DNA of 64,000 bases from Theocolax elegans (Eukaryota; Arthropoda; Insecta; Hymenoptera; Cerocephalidae): contig CM047428.1 in NCBI GenBank assembly GCA_026168455.1, positions 36,787,121-36,851,120 on the forward strand, given 5' to 3'. Shown here piece by piece: positions 42,785-53,439 of this stretch. A program made the position numbers and the translations under genes. The notes beneath the pieces were generated by a model. That model worked only from the letters and a program-made list of their open reading frames with translations, was not told the origin of the DNA and made no database searches. Position 1 is the stretch's first letter; each line of letters opens with the position of its first letter.

Positions 42785-43458
42785 ACAAGGGGAGTACATT
42801 ACCTCCGGGAAACGGATCTCATCCTAACTTTGGTATGTCTTTTATAATATAAAAATATGAAGAAAGCCAAGTTATCTCTTGCCAATGGCCACTTTTACGG
42901 AAGTTATTCGACATCCAATAAATAGCAGTAAAAAGTACTTCCAATTCGGTCGCTTATAACTCAGAAACAAATAATGACAAACAATCGAACCAAAAACCAG
43001 AAGAAAGTTGAATTCAAGTAGATATGGTTTAAAAAAAAAGAAGCTCAAATTGCTTAATTTGAAGCAAAGTTATGAAGAAAATAAGAAATTGAAGATTATT
43101 AAGCCAAAATTTAATATGAAAAATTTATTGTTTCTTTTGCCTAATAGTCTTCAATTTCTTATTTTCTTCATAACTTTGCTTCAAATTAAGCAATTTGAGC
43201 TTTTTTTTTCAAATCATATCTACTTGAACTCAACTTTCTTCTGGTTTTTGGTTTGATTGTTTCTCATTATTTGTTTCTAAATTATAAGCGACCGAATTGG
43301 AAGTACTTTTTACTGCTATTATTATTGGATGTCGAATAACTTCCGTAAAAGTGGCCATTGGCAAGAGATAACTTGGCTTTCTTCATATTTTTATATTATA
43401 AAAGACATACCAAAGTTAGGATGAGATCCGTTTCCCGGAGGTCATGTACTTCCCTTGT
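42785..43458. mobile_element. Palindromic element nested in PLE4
   Basis: The inverted arms run from ACAAGGGGAGTAC (42785) to GTACTTCCCTTGT (43458), almost to the centre near 43110. Shared segments include GAAACGGATCTCATCCTAAC and GGCCACTTTTACGGAAG. There is no coding frame; short frames inside are arm artefacts. Target duplication not clear. Confidence 0.8.
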
Positions 43459-43743
43459 AAGTCTCTCATTAATAGCCTCGTCATAAAATTTATTTGAATA
43501 GTTGTTCAGGTTTAAAATATTTTTTTTTAAATTTATATTATCATTATGGAAGTCAGTGTGAGACAGTAAAATTGCTCTATCAACTAAATTATAAACTATA
43601 TTTTTCTTCTGTCGGTCAGAATGATTTGAGTAAAAATTAAGTATTCTATCAGAATTTGAAGGCTTTCTATACGAGTTAGTTAAAATTCTCTCATTTGATC
43701 TGATTAATGAAATATCTAAAAAGTTTATAGTGATATTTTTTTC

Positions 43744-44559
43744 CTATTCATATGTAAATTGAAGATTTTGACTATAACTATTGAAAACGCTTATAACCAC
43801 ATCAACATGTTCTCTTTTAATACACATAATAGTGTCATCCACATATCTATAGTAAAATAATGGAATACAATTGTATGAGTTTTTCAGTTTTAACCAACAA
43901 TTATTCTCAAGATCTTCCATGACTAAATCAGCGAAAAGAGAAGATATTGGAGAACCCATTAGTGATCCAAATACTAGTTGATAAAATTTATCATTAAAAC
44001 TAAAAAATGTGTTATTAAATAAAAATTCTACAATATTACGGACGTCACTAAAAGATATTTTACATTTATTGTGGATGTGCGACCAAGGTCGATCTAAACT
44101 GTCAAGAACAGCTGAGCACGAAATATTAGTAAACAAAGAGCTCACATCAAGAGACATTATAATATAATCATACGGGACCGTTATCTTATCTATTATGTTT
44201 TTAAATTCAAAACTATTGTTAATGCGAGACTTGGGAGAAGGAATTGACATTTTTAGAGAATTATATGTTAATTTTGCTAAAAAATGTGTCGGGCTATTGA
44301 TTGTAGATATGATAGGTCTGAGTGGAAAGTTTTCTTTGTGAACTTTAGGAAGGCCTTATGCTTTAGCCAAACAAGTATTAGTCTGAGTCCATTGATTGTT
44401 ATGGTATTTTTTTCCCAAGTACTCACTCTCATTTAATCGTTTTATTATATTATAGACATTATTCTGTAATTTTTTTAAGGGGTTCTTCTTAACTATTTTA
44501 TAAACTTTATCATCATTTAACAGTGTATTCATTTTTTCTATATAATCAGTTTTATACAT
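43744..44559 (-). pseudogene. PLE4 reverse transcriptase
   Basis: Two frames on the - strand. 44559-44356 is the N-terminal part (KTDYIEKMNTLLNDDKVY, NNVYNIIKRLNESE). A gap with frame changes follows, which should hold the GLPKIHK region (remains near 44350-44260). Then 44250-43744 has YIIMSLDVSSLFTNI, VFGSLMGSPISSLFADLVMED, and the intact catalytic box YRYVDDTIMC. The protein would prime on cut target DNA. The downstream link to the endonuclease is broken by the palindromic element at 42785-43458. Confidence 0.8.
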
Positions 44560-44671
44560 ACAGACCGTAAGATTTCGTTTATCAGCATGTGTGAAAAATA
44601 TATTTGGGTTTTCTTTTAGAAAATCTTGTGTTAAATGCTGATAAAGTTTAACTTTTAAATTAAAAAAAAGG

Positions 44672-44983
44672 GATATATGTGGTGCTGTTTATAAATTTAA
44701 TTGTAAAAATTGTTCTGTATCATATGTCGGCGAAACAAAGAGAGCACGTAGAGAACGCATTTCTGAACATAATAAGTCACGTAATCCGGAGTCTGTTGTG
44801 AGTTTACACAAGAAGAATAAAAATCATGAATTCGATTTTGAAAATGTTAAAATTTTAGACTTTGTAAACTGCTATAAAAAACGTTTGATTTCTGAAATGC
44901 TTCATATTAAAAGTACTAAAAATACCATTAATAAGAAAGAAGATACTGTTATATTGAGTAGAATTTACAACAACATTTTGTAA
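44672..44983 (+). CDS. GIY-YIG endonuclease domain in the right PLE4 terminal repeat (inverted copy)
   Basis: An open frame of 104 codons in the opposite orientation to 42282-42596: DICGAVYKFNCKNC, SYVGETKR, RERISEHNKS, then KNTINKKEDTVILSRIYNN. The protein differs from the left copy at only a few residues. It has no natural start and lies as part of the inverted repeat, so it is likely not expressed by itself. Its intactness in both copies suggests PLE4 is relatively young. Confidence 0.75.
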   Translation, partial: DICGAVYKFNCKNCSVSYVGETKRARRERISEHNKSRNPESVVSLHKKNKNHEFDFENVKILDFVNCYKKRLISEMLHIKSTKNTINKKEDTVILSRIYNNIL

Positions 44984-45542
44984 CCGTTGAAAATTATTCT
45001 TAGAACTTGTAAAATCGTTAGACCGAGCACATCCTTGTACTTCTGCGAATCTTATACATATGTCAATCTTTTGTACACGCTATGTATGGCAATAACAATT
45101 TTTGAAATTTCACTTGACTCTACTCATCTACGAGTAATGGTAGATCATTGCTAACTGTTTGACATTTATGGTAAAGATTGTTTTTGTTATATATAGTGTT
45201 TTTTGTGATTTGTTATTTAAAAAGTTTTTTTATATTTATTTATATTTTTTTTGTGTTCAATAAAACGAAACGTCCTACAACTTTTAAAATCAAAATTGGT
45301 TGTTAATTTATTACAACCTGGATTTAACCCTTTATAATCGTTATTGTGGATTTTATCATTACCATGAAGGGTGTACATTCTGAAATGAAAAAAAATGATA
45401 ATAATCAAATTTTTAATTAAATATTATACTGAAAGAGTTGAATCCTTGTAATTAAAAGTTAACTGATAATAACTACCTTTTGAACTAAATTTTTAAGTAA
45501 ATTTTTTAGTTAAATTTTCAGTTATTTTTTTTCGACCGGGTA

Positions 45543-45736
45543 GGATATGATTCTTGGCTTTAATACAAAGAATTTAAGCCCCCTAAACATTCAATGCATT
45601 ATTCGGAATTGTTTTAATAATATTTCAAAGTTTTAATGTTATTAACTAATAATACTTGAAATATATCAGTTTTCAAATAAGGCACGCAACTCATATGGGG
45701 CTTAAATTCTTTGTATTAAATCCGAGAATCATATCC
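45543..45736. mobile_element. 194-bp hairpin element
   Basis: Forty-base inverted ends, 45543-45582 and 45697-45736, share GGATATGATTCT and ACAAAGAATTTAAGCCCC. It abuts the right end of the large foldback element. No coding capacity. Confidence 0.7.
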
Positions 45737-46057
45737 CATAATTATTATGCGATTATATTGAACGGCGCAATTAAAAAATACATAAATTCCTAAAATTTCA
45801 GGTTGTTTTCAATTAGTTTGCTGAATAACGTAACTTTTGTACTTTTACGAAAATATTAACTGTGCCGTTTTAGTCACTTTCGTCAAAATTGACAAATGTT
45901 TCTTGTCTATACAACAAACAAATGAAGCCCAAATACAATTATATGCCTCTTCAGGAATTCATGTTGCAGACTTTAAAAAAATAACATTTTTGGCATAAAA
46001 TACATAAAATGTTAAAACTATTGTGGATTTGTCCATATATACACTATATTAATTCTA

Positions 46058-46083
<26 letters not shown>
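45737..46083. other. AT-rich spacer with TA microsatellite
   Basis: No gene. (TA)n at about 46064-46089. Confidence 0.5.
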
Positions 46084-46092
<9 letters not shown>

Positions 46093-46748
46093 AACGCTTC
46101 CGCTGGGGATTAAGGCAGAGGTCGCGAAATCAATGAATAATGCACTATCATTTAAGTAATACGAATTTAGGTGATTCTTTATTTAATACAAGTAACCCGA
46201 TATGGTTGTCTACAAACTCGCCGTTTTCCAGTCACGGCTTAAAATGTACTCGCCGATTTTTGCGATCAAAGTAACGCGGTTTGACGCAACGAGTACACAC
46301 ACACTTGCACGGAAAGGGAGCTGGAGAACTTGAGGCGAAACTCACCTATACACTAAGAGAATCGTCTCCAAGGAAAATCTCAATCTCTCACGCGGGCGGA
46401 TATTAACTATAGGTTTCGGTTCGAAAATCTTGATCGGCTCGTTACGTACACCGCTCGGGAAGCTCTGCCCTCACGGCAGCTCGTTTCGCTTCGGGCCGAC
46501 TCCTGCGCGATGACGCTGCGCACTCATCGCTACTCTTGACTCGGCGGCCATGCGAGAGCTATGCTGGGCCTCTCGAACGCGCGCGCATGCTTGGACTGAT
46601 GCTTTAGGTTTACTTGAAGGGATAGCGTGTGTGTGTGCCTCCTCTCTTCGAGCATCTTGTGGCTTACTCGACTTGTGCTACGTATTCTAACGTAGAGTAA
46701 ATTTTCTAAGTGACATGTGATGTAAGCACATCGACACAATATATATGT

Positions 46749-46829
46749 ATCAGTATGATTAGAATTTATGGATCTTCCCAAGTCAGAGCCTCTGACTTGG
46801 CAAGATCGATAAATTCTAATCATACTGAT
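46749..46829. repeat. 81-bp hairpin, copy 1
   Basis: ATCAGTATGATTAGAATTTA and its inverse form a near-perfect hairpin with centre GTCAGAGCCTCTGAC. The same hairpin recurs at 47414-47494 in the second duplication unit. Probably a tiny foldback insertion that predates the duplication. Confidence 0.8.
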
Positions 46830-47413
46830 ATTAAAAAATACCATTTATTTATACAAGTTAACCCATATGGTTGTCTACAAACTCGCCGTTTTCCAGTCAC
46901 GGCTTAAAATGTACTCGCCGATTTTTGCGATCAAAGTAACGCGGTTTGACGCAACGAGTACACACCACTTGCACGGAAAAGGGAGCTGGAACTTGAGCGA
47001 AACTCACCTATACACTAAGAGAATCAGTCTCCAAGGAAAATCTCAATCTCTCACGCGGGCGGATATTAACTATAGGTTTCGGGGTTCGAAAAATCTTGAT
47101 CGGCTCGTTACTTACACCGCTCGGGAAGCTCTGCCCTCACGGCAGCTCGTTTCGCTTCGGGCCGACTCCTCGCGATGACGCTGCGCACTCATCGCTACTC
47201 TTGAATCGGCGGCCATGCGAGAGCTATGCTGGGCCTCTCGAACGCGCGCGCATGCTTGGACTGATGCTTTAGGTTTACTTGAAGGGATAGCGTGTGTGTG
47301 TGCCTCCTCTCTTCGAGCATCTTGTGGCTTACTCGACTTGTGCTACGTATTCTAACGTAGAGTAAATTTTCTAAGTGACATGTGATGTAAGCACATCGAC
47401 ACAATATATATGT

Positions 47414-47494
47414 ATCAGTATGATTAGAATTTATGGATCTTCCCAAGTCAGAGCCTCTGACTTGGCAAGATCGATAAATTCTAATCATACTGAT
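47414..47494. repeat. 81-bp hairpin, copy 2
   Basis: Same sequence as 46749-46829, at the end of the second 665-bp unit. Confidence 0.8.
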
Positions 47495-47520
47495 ATTAAA
47501 AAATACCAAGTGATAAAATC

Positions 47521-47563
<43 letters not shown>

Positions 47564-48439
47564 GGTGGTTCTCTGTGAAATCGAAGATGAAGAAAATTAA
47601 TATTGCTATAACTGTGGGAATATGTTTTAGAGGTATCCACTAGTTCTCCTGAATTTTTTCAGATTTTTTCGGGGCCATTATTTTGAGTTACAGAGTGTCA
47701 AAGTTGACATTTTACCACTTTGTTGCATTTTATGCCTATTTTCATCAATTTATAGCTGCCAGGAGATGCATTTTTCACTAAAAACATAAATGATTTTTTT
47801 TGTAAAAATTTCTGAACTTTTCTTTAAAAATACTTTAATATTCATAAATGTATGCTGTTACACTCTTGTAAGCCATTTAAACTTTAAATAGTGAAAATCA
47901 GCAATTCTGCTCCGGGCTCTGGAAATCTAATACTGTCTAAAACATGTCTTTTTATAGTCAGCAACTACCTATTAATTTCCAGAGTGGGTCTAAACCATTA
48001 AGACAACTTTTGATCAAATTATCTGGGATAAATGCCCGAAATATCAATAGAAATGTATATTTGTTGCCTTATAATGATGAATCTGTTAGCATGATCATTG
48101 CAAAAAAATTTATGCTGTTACCTTGGAGTGGTAGAAAAGTATCTCCACTTATTTCAGTATCCATCTAATCCCCTGTAAGCTGCTAAAAATACAAATATTA
48201 TTATACAATTATAAAAAATTAATTTTTAAACATTATAATGCTATTTTTAGTTTTACAACCCTTACATGAATTATGATACTAATCTAAAGGTTTACTATAA
48301 AAGTATCAACATTATTATTATTTATGTGTATATAATGTCGGTCTCACCAAACGAAATACCTTACTTTAGAATAAAGCAGGCCTATTGTACTCTTTGGCTA
48401 TTATGGTTGCTGGAATTTTGCAGAGCACGGCATTTTAAA

Positions 48440-48640
48440 AAAAATTAAAGGCGTTTCGTCCTCGATCTCCAGCTTGGACTCCTCAGTAAGGAACTGGAGT
48501 TATTACCTTAGACGCCTGTCGCAAGATGAACCGCGACGCCAGCAAGCTGTTCTGCGACTATGTATATAGAAAAGTCTAAGGTAAGATCTCCAGTTCCTTC
48601 CTACGGAGTCCAAACTGGAAATCGAGGACGAAACGCCTTT
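48440..48640. repeat. ~200-bp palindrome with degenerate hammerhead-like cores
   Basis: AAAGGCGTTTCGTCCTCGA at the left and its inverse at the right bound the structure. GGAACTGGAG pairs with CTCCAGTTCC further in. On the - strand CTGAGGA, helix GTCC/GGAC and GAAAC lie in hammerhead order (48450-48486), but GAAACGCC lacks the ACGUH cleavage context. The right copy has CTACGGA. Probably an eroded PLE terminal pair. Confidence 0.55.
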
Positions 48641-48649
48641 AATTTTTTT

Positions 48650-49433
48650 TAAATAAAATAATAATTTTTAGATTTAATTAAAATAAAAATGAAAGAAATA
48701 TTTATTTTAACAAAATGGGCATCCAGGCCTTGTGCCGCGACAATATCGTTTCGCGCGGGTCGAAGTATCGGGAGTCAACCGGATCGAGTTCCACGTCTGC
48801 GGTTGTCTGTACTCTGATCTCCGCTATTCGGGTACCGGCCTACCCGAATACACTCCCGAGTTCACACACTCACATACACTCGGGGAAGGGGGGAAACGCG
48901 CGGTAATATAATTGAACTTACCGGGATTCGCCTCATGGATGGCCCAGCCGATCCGCGTCCCTGTGGCCTGCTGGGCAACGGAGGACCGACGTCGGCTGCG
49001 GTGGTGGTTAGGTGGCCCAATGCCGCGGTGAGTGCCTCGCAAACCGCGTCAACATTCTCGCACAAACCCGTCCTTTTCACACACCTAAATCACTCACGAC
49101 ACACCTCGCGAGGACGATCCAGGTTGATGGCCGATGGCTTTTGCGCCTCACGCGCCTTATTAGCCGTAAATAATGATAACACGGCACCGGATAATTTTGG
49201 TCGCCTCGAGCGGCGGATCAGGGTGTACTGATTTAGGCAACCGCCTAATTTTCCGAAAAAGGGATGAGAGTGGGGAAATAAACACACACTTTCTCGCGCT
49301 CTCATCCCTACGTATCGTCGCACGCGTAATTGTACGCTCGTAAATGAAACAAACAAGTGTCGTCGGTTAGCCTTGACATACGAAAGGCTCCGACGACTTA
49401 CAATTCTCGAATTTGAATATTCGTCACACAATC
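48650..49433 (-). mobile_element. Fragment of the same LTR as 16506-17398, inverted
   Basis: Matches 16506-17290 in reverse orientation: GACTTACAATTCTCGAATT at the right, TCCAGGCCTTGTGCCGCGAC at the left. It begins (on the - strand) TGTGACGAATATTC and is missing the last ~100 bases of the other copy, where the palindrome at 48440 starts. Divergence is substantial. Confidence 0.65.
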
Positions 49434-50193
49434 TATTCACTATCATATACTATATATGTATATGTATATAATACTTTCGTATTTGAGCAATAACAAGATA
49501 ACTATGATTAAAGTAACGAAAACGTTACATTTAAACTAGATATATTTACGTTTGAAAAGCCTTACATATATTTCCGATACATGTACTACACGTTTCAAAC
49601 ACGTTGACTCTACCGATTCGCGTGGCATAGGTTATATTGATAGCCGCATATGTCGTACGGAGCGCTTTTCATATAACCTCCTAGGACGTAAGAACATCTT
49701 ATACGTCCTAGGAGGATGTACAGATGGCTGTCATACAAGCGAGGAGCCACTTGTATGTATTCAACGTATTTACAAGTGGAGCGCGCTCTGCACGTAAGAG
49801 TCGTTGTACGAATTAGTAGGCTGAAAAAAATTTTTATCGTCACCCCGATACAATGAGCCAGTATTGTATCAGATTTTATAAGGTCTTTTCATCAGGGTAA
49901 CCATTAAAGGCTACCTATAGCTTATGTATCAATTTGAAATTATATTTAATGAAATGAGCGTTTTTGGCTAGTATTTAATGAAAAGATCAAAGAATTTTAC
50001 AACAAAAGTATTCATTCATTTTTTCTTTTTTGTGGAAAATGCTTTCCCGGCGAGCTATAAATTAATAAGTATACGTCCATCACTTTAGCATGGTGTAATA
50101 TAAAAAGTTGAAAAAAGTCAGATACACTGGAAACACTTAACATAACATGTAAAAAGAGTTTTGGGAAGGAAAAAATTTTGGCCGACGAATATT
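49434..50193. other. AT-rich non-coding, with a local hairpin
   Basis: No gene recognised. An inverted repeat CCTCCTAGGACGTA/TACGTCCTAGGAGG lies at 49677-49714. Confidence 0.5.
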
Positions 50194-51258
50194 ACAGAGA
50201 ATCACCCATATACAGGGTGTCCTAAAAGTAACGATACACCCAATAAATATTCCAGGTAAAAGCTTTTTTAAAAAAGGTGAAGGTCATTCCTTAAGTACCT
50301 TTTTACGACGAATCCAGTGGTGAACTTGGATTTGACCTTCAATTTGTCATTCAAGTTCATTTCAAGGTCAACTTTGTTTTTTTAAATGGGTACCCCTATT
50401 TTTGACAATAGCAATCGAAAGAGCGAGAAATTTTACGTCTAAACATGTACTCAGGTCATAGGTCAAGGTGACCTTGAACCTTCTGCTGAAGGTTATTAAG
50501 TTTTAGGTATAGATCGGCTCCGATCTGTACTTGTTTGACTTAGGGGTATTAAAAAGGTCAAGGGAATTCTTGTTATAATGGTATCAAATGATGACCTTGG
50601 ATTTGACCTAGCGTTAGACCTTAAAGGTCATTCGAAGGTTAACTTTTTTTTTTAATGAAAACGGCTATTTTTCACAACAACAATCAAAAGAGCGGGAAAT
50701 TTCACTCGAACCTGCTATGGATTAACTCCAATCTGTAAGTTTGAACCTTCAAGGTCATTGCGAGGTCAGTTTTTTTACATTTAGCGTTACCCAGGAACAA
50801 CGACGTGGACGTAGTAAAATCTGTTCCCTTTAGGGTGCTTGATTTATATGAGTCCCCTCGTCTCTCACGATCGGGATGCTTTACTTACATGAATTGATCA
50901 GGTTCTTACTTGTAATTATTAACATATCGCATAAATCTCTATGTTATGAAATTTCCCGCTCTTTTGATTGTTGTTGTGAAAAATAGTCGTTTTCATTAAA
51001 AAAAAGTTAACCTTCGAATGACCTTCAAGGTCTAACGTTAGGTCAAATCCAAGGTCACCATTGGATACCATTATTACAAGAATTCCCTTGACCTTTTTAA
51101 TACCTCTAAGTCAAACAAGTACAGATCGGAGCCGATCCATACCTAAAACTTAATAACATGAGAATTAGCACCCTTCATTTTTTTAATTTGATATATTTTT
51201 CGATCTTGAGGGTCAATGCAGGTGTTTAGGTTTTTAAATAAATAAAAACACTTATATA

Positions 51259-51315
51259 ATGCTAATAAGCAACGTTTCGTCCGCTTAGGTTTGCGGACCT
51301 CATCAGGCAATGCAT
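51259..51315 (-). ncRNA. Hammerhead ribozyme motif, left half of the PLE palindrome
   Basis: On the - strand: ATGC..GC, CTGATGAG, helix II GTCCGC/GCGGAC (6 bp), GAA, ACGT, T, GC..GCAT. Helix I has GC/GC, an internal loop, then GCAT/ATGC. Confidence 0.7.
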
Positions 51316-51414
51316 GCGTATCACCAACGTTTCACTTCATGCTTATACTTAAGCGCTACTCAGTATAAGAGTAGCGCTTAAGTATAAGCATGAAGTGAAA
51401 CGTTGGTGATACGC

Positions 51415-51471
51415 ATGCATTGCCTGATGAGGTCCGCAAACCTAAGCGGACGAAACGTTGCTTATTAGCAT
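51415..51471 (+). ncRNA. Hammerhead ribozyme motif, right half of the PLE palindrome
   Basis: Mirror copy of 51259-51315: CTGATGA at 51424-51430, helix II GTCCGC/GCGGAC, GAA at 51452-51454, ACGT, T, then GC and GCAT. All core positions of a hammerhead are present. Confidence 0.7.
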
Positions 51472-51839
51472 TATATAAGTGTTTTTATTTATTTAAAAAC
51501 CTAAACACCTGCATTGACCCTCAAGATCGAAAAATATATCAAATTAAAACTTAATAACCTTCAGCAGAAGGTTCAAGGTCACCTTGACCTATGACCTGAG
51601 TACGTGTTTAGACGTAAAATTTCTCGATCTTTCGATTGCTGTTGTCAAAAATAGGGGTTCCCATTAAAAAAAACAATGTTGACCTTAAAATGACCTTGAA
51701 TGACAAGTTGAAGGTCAAATCCAAGTTCACCACTGGATTCGTCGTAAAAAGTTACTTATGGAATGACCTTCAACTTTTTTAAAAAAGCTTTTACCTGGAA
51801 TATTTATTGGGTGTATCGTTACTTTTAGGACACCCTGTA

Positions 51840-52857
51840 TAATTATTTAATTCTTTTAACTAATTAATGTATGCTCTTGATAATCATATATAATCATACG
51901 TAAGTTTACAAATAATTTTAAATGTTAATGGTCATACCATATAAACTCACAACTGTCAATCGAATTCAACACAATGTAATTATTGCTTGTTTATTTTAAT
52001 TTTGTGATTCTATATAACTTCAAGTTATTAATTTGCGATAACAACAGACACATTGCAATACATGTCTACTATTATATTGTTTGATTATAAACTAACTTAT
52101 AAAATTAGATACTTTTTATTGGCTAGACATTTATACAGAGAAAGAATCATCTTTTGCGGGTGGAAGAGTAGCAGCGACTACATGCACGTAGAAAAATATT
52201 TGGCATAAACTACCGTTAATGGGTTTAAAAGTACCTAAAAAACGATTCCCTTGACTTATAAGGAGACCCTCATATGTTTCGGAAAAGGATCATGCTCAGA
52301 TTGTAGTATATGTTTCTAATATAAAAATATAAAAAAAGCCAGAGCCGCAGACCCTAACAATCGTTTTTTCAAAACTTATACGCTATAAAAGAAAAATTTA
52401 CAAAAAAGGCTTTAATTTAAATGCTTGAAACTTCTAAACTATCAAATATTAATACTCAAGCTAAAGTTTAATAAAAAGCTGAGATAAAATAGATATAATT
52501 TTTAAAAGAGTACGCTCAAATCCGTTAGAATGGAGCAGATTTATAGTCAAATTAAAAATTAGAAGAAATTTTAACAAAAATTGGACATTACAAATTTTAT
52601 TGATTTTTTAAGCTAAATTTCTTCAAATTCCTAATTCGGCTATAATTCTACTCCAATCTAACGGAATTAAGCTCTTTTTTAACTTTTGTAGACAGTTTTG
52701 TAGATCACCAAATAATTCTATCTATATAGTGAGTAATGTTCTGCAATAAGCTGTTCCAAATGAATCGCATCACTGCGTATGATCCTTGGATACGTTATTA
52801 TTTATTTTATAAATAATTTCCATGGTTTATCGCCTTTTGGAAATGTATGCCCGATCA
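51840..52857. other. AT-rich non-coding with an inverted repeat
   Basis: No gene. An imperfect ~190-bp inverted repeat spans about 52498-52690 (AATCCGTTAGA/TCTAACGGAATT). Confidence 0.5.
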
Positions 52858-53379
52858 TTAAGGGGATGTCGGAGCTATAGCCTCCATCAAAAGCCGCTCG
52901 ATCTCACGGCTTCGAATGGCGCTGTAGTCAGGTGTCGATTTCTACGATAAACGTACTTCAAACATAAATTATAAATTTTACAGCTACATAGAGCTGTTGA
53001 AAGATACTTTCCCCCCTAGCTATGACTAAACTTAAGGTAATTAAAATATTACTCTTGGCAGCAACTGTTTATTTTTTTAAAGAAATGTGAAATACGTCTC
53101 ATATTCAATGAATCTATATCTGCCGTAATGCTACACGCAACGTATTTCACATTTCTTTAAAAAAATAAACATTTGCTGCCAAGAGTAATATTTTAATTAC
53201 CTTAAGTTTAGTCATAGCTAGGGGGGAAAGTATCTTTCAACAGCTCTATGTAGCTGTAAAATTTATAATTTATGTTTGAAATACGTTTATCGTAGAAATC
53301 GACACCTGACTACAGCGCCATTCGAAGCCGTGAGATCGAGCGGCTTTTGATGGAGGCTATAGCTCCGACATCCCCTTAA
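52858..53379. mobile_element. 522-bp palindromic element with TTAA at both ends
   Basis: Arms 52858-53097 and 53141-53379 are almost perfect inverse copies with a 43-base loop. The ends are TTAAGGGGATGTCGGAGC and its inverse. TTAA could be the target duplication (as for piggyBac-type elements) or part of the repeat. No coding capacity. Confidence 0.85.
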
Positions 53380-53439
53380 ACCAAAATACTGAAATAAACA
53401 TAACATTTCTGATGCTGACAGTTTAATTTTCATTTTACC

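Larger units (their letters stand above)
41865..45409 (-). mobile_element. Penelope-like element 4 with inverted repeats, inserted in the foldback arm
   Basis: The element body is 41879-45395. Flanks TGATAGTTATCAAA (41865-41878) and TGATAATAATCAAA (45396-45409) are an imperfect 14-bp target duplication. The ends (41881-42600 and 44672-45352) are inverted copies that include a whole GIY-YIG endonuclease end. The - strand reverse transcriptase lies between them, interrupted by a palindromic element at 42785-43458. Confidence 0.85.
26400..45540. mobile_element. Foldback DNA element (~1.47 kb net) split by three nested insertions
   Basis: The ends CCCGGTC (26400) and GACCGGG (45540) start two inverted arms. 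The left arm is 26400-26750, 28024-28086 and 40952-about 41212. The right arm is about 41325-41878 and 45410-45540. The segments match when joined, for example AATATAGTTAAAAATTTAA across the first insertion. The insertions are 26751-28019, 28087-40947 and 41879-45395. A core of about 110 bases near 41213-41325 is unpaired. The arms hold many AACGTT-type motifs. No coding capacity and no clear target duplication of its own. Confidence 0.85.
46084..47515. repeat. LTR-like block with 665-bp tandem duplication
   Basis: The block starts TGTAACGCTTCCGCTGGGGA next to a TA run, like the LTR at 26751. From about 46185 a 665-bp unit is repeated (46185-46850, then about 46850-47515). The halves differ by small indels in the first ~330 bases (such as CACACACACTTG versus CACACCACTTG) and are nearly identical after. 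Each unit ends with an 81-bp hairpin. Internal open frames read in both copies look non-coding. Confidence 0.7.
47560..50208. mobile_element. Possible DNA element with TGGGTGRTTCTCTGT ends, containing other insertions
   Basis: TGGGTGGTTCTCTGT follows a (TA)n run at 47563, and ACAGAGAATCACCCA lies at 50194-50208. They are inverted with one mismatch. Inside are a palindrome at 48440 and an LTR fragment at 48650. 47944-48168 is a 74-codon frame with no recognised family. The ends resemble those at 24179 and 55621 (GGGTNATTC). The pairing could be fortuitous because the inverted match is short. Confidence 0.4.
51144..51558. mobile_element. Minimal PLE-derived palindrome with 14-bp target duplication
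   Basis: A 387-bp insert, 51158-51544, lies between two copies of TAAAACTTAATAAC (51144-51157 and 51545-51558). The empty site is seen in the opposite arm near 50500. The insert is a near-perfect palindrome with centre about 51361. Each half contains a hammerhead motif. No coding sequence is left. It has the shape of two inverted PLE terminal repeats joined with nothing between them. Confidence 0.85.
50211..51839. mobile_element. Long palindromic DNA element with TACAGGGTGTCC termini
   Basis: The ends TACAGGGTGTCCTAAAAGTA and its inverse (51820-51839) lead into arms of more than 550 bases that pair along their length (for example CAAATCCAAG and CAAGGTCACC tracts). The net length without the nested PLE palindrome is about 1.23 kb. 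The right arm is split at 51158-51544. The arms have many AAGGTCA half-sites in both orientations. No coding frame. TA flanks are compatible with a TA target. Confidence 0.85.

Noticed and set aside
47944..48168. 74-codon open frame
   Set aside because: No domain, no homologue recognised and AT-rich context. Insufficient support for a gene call.
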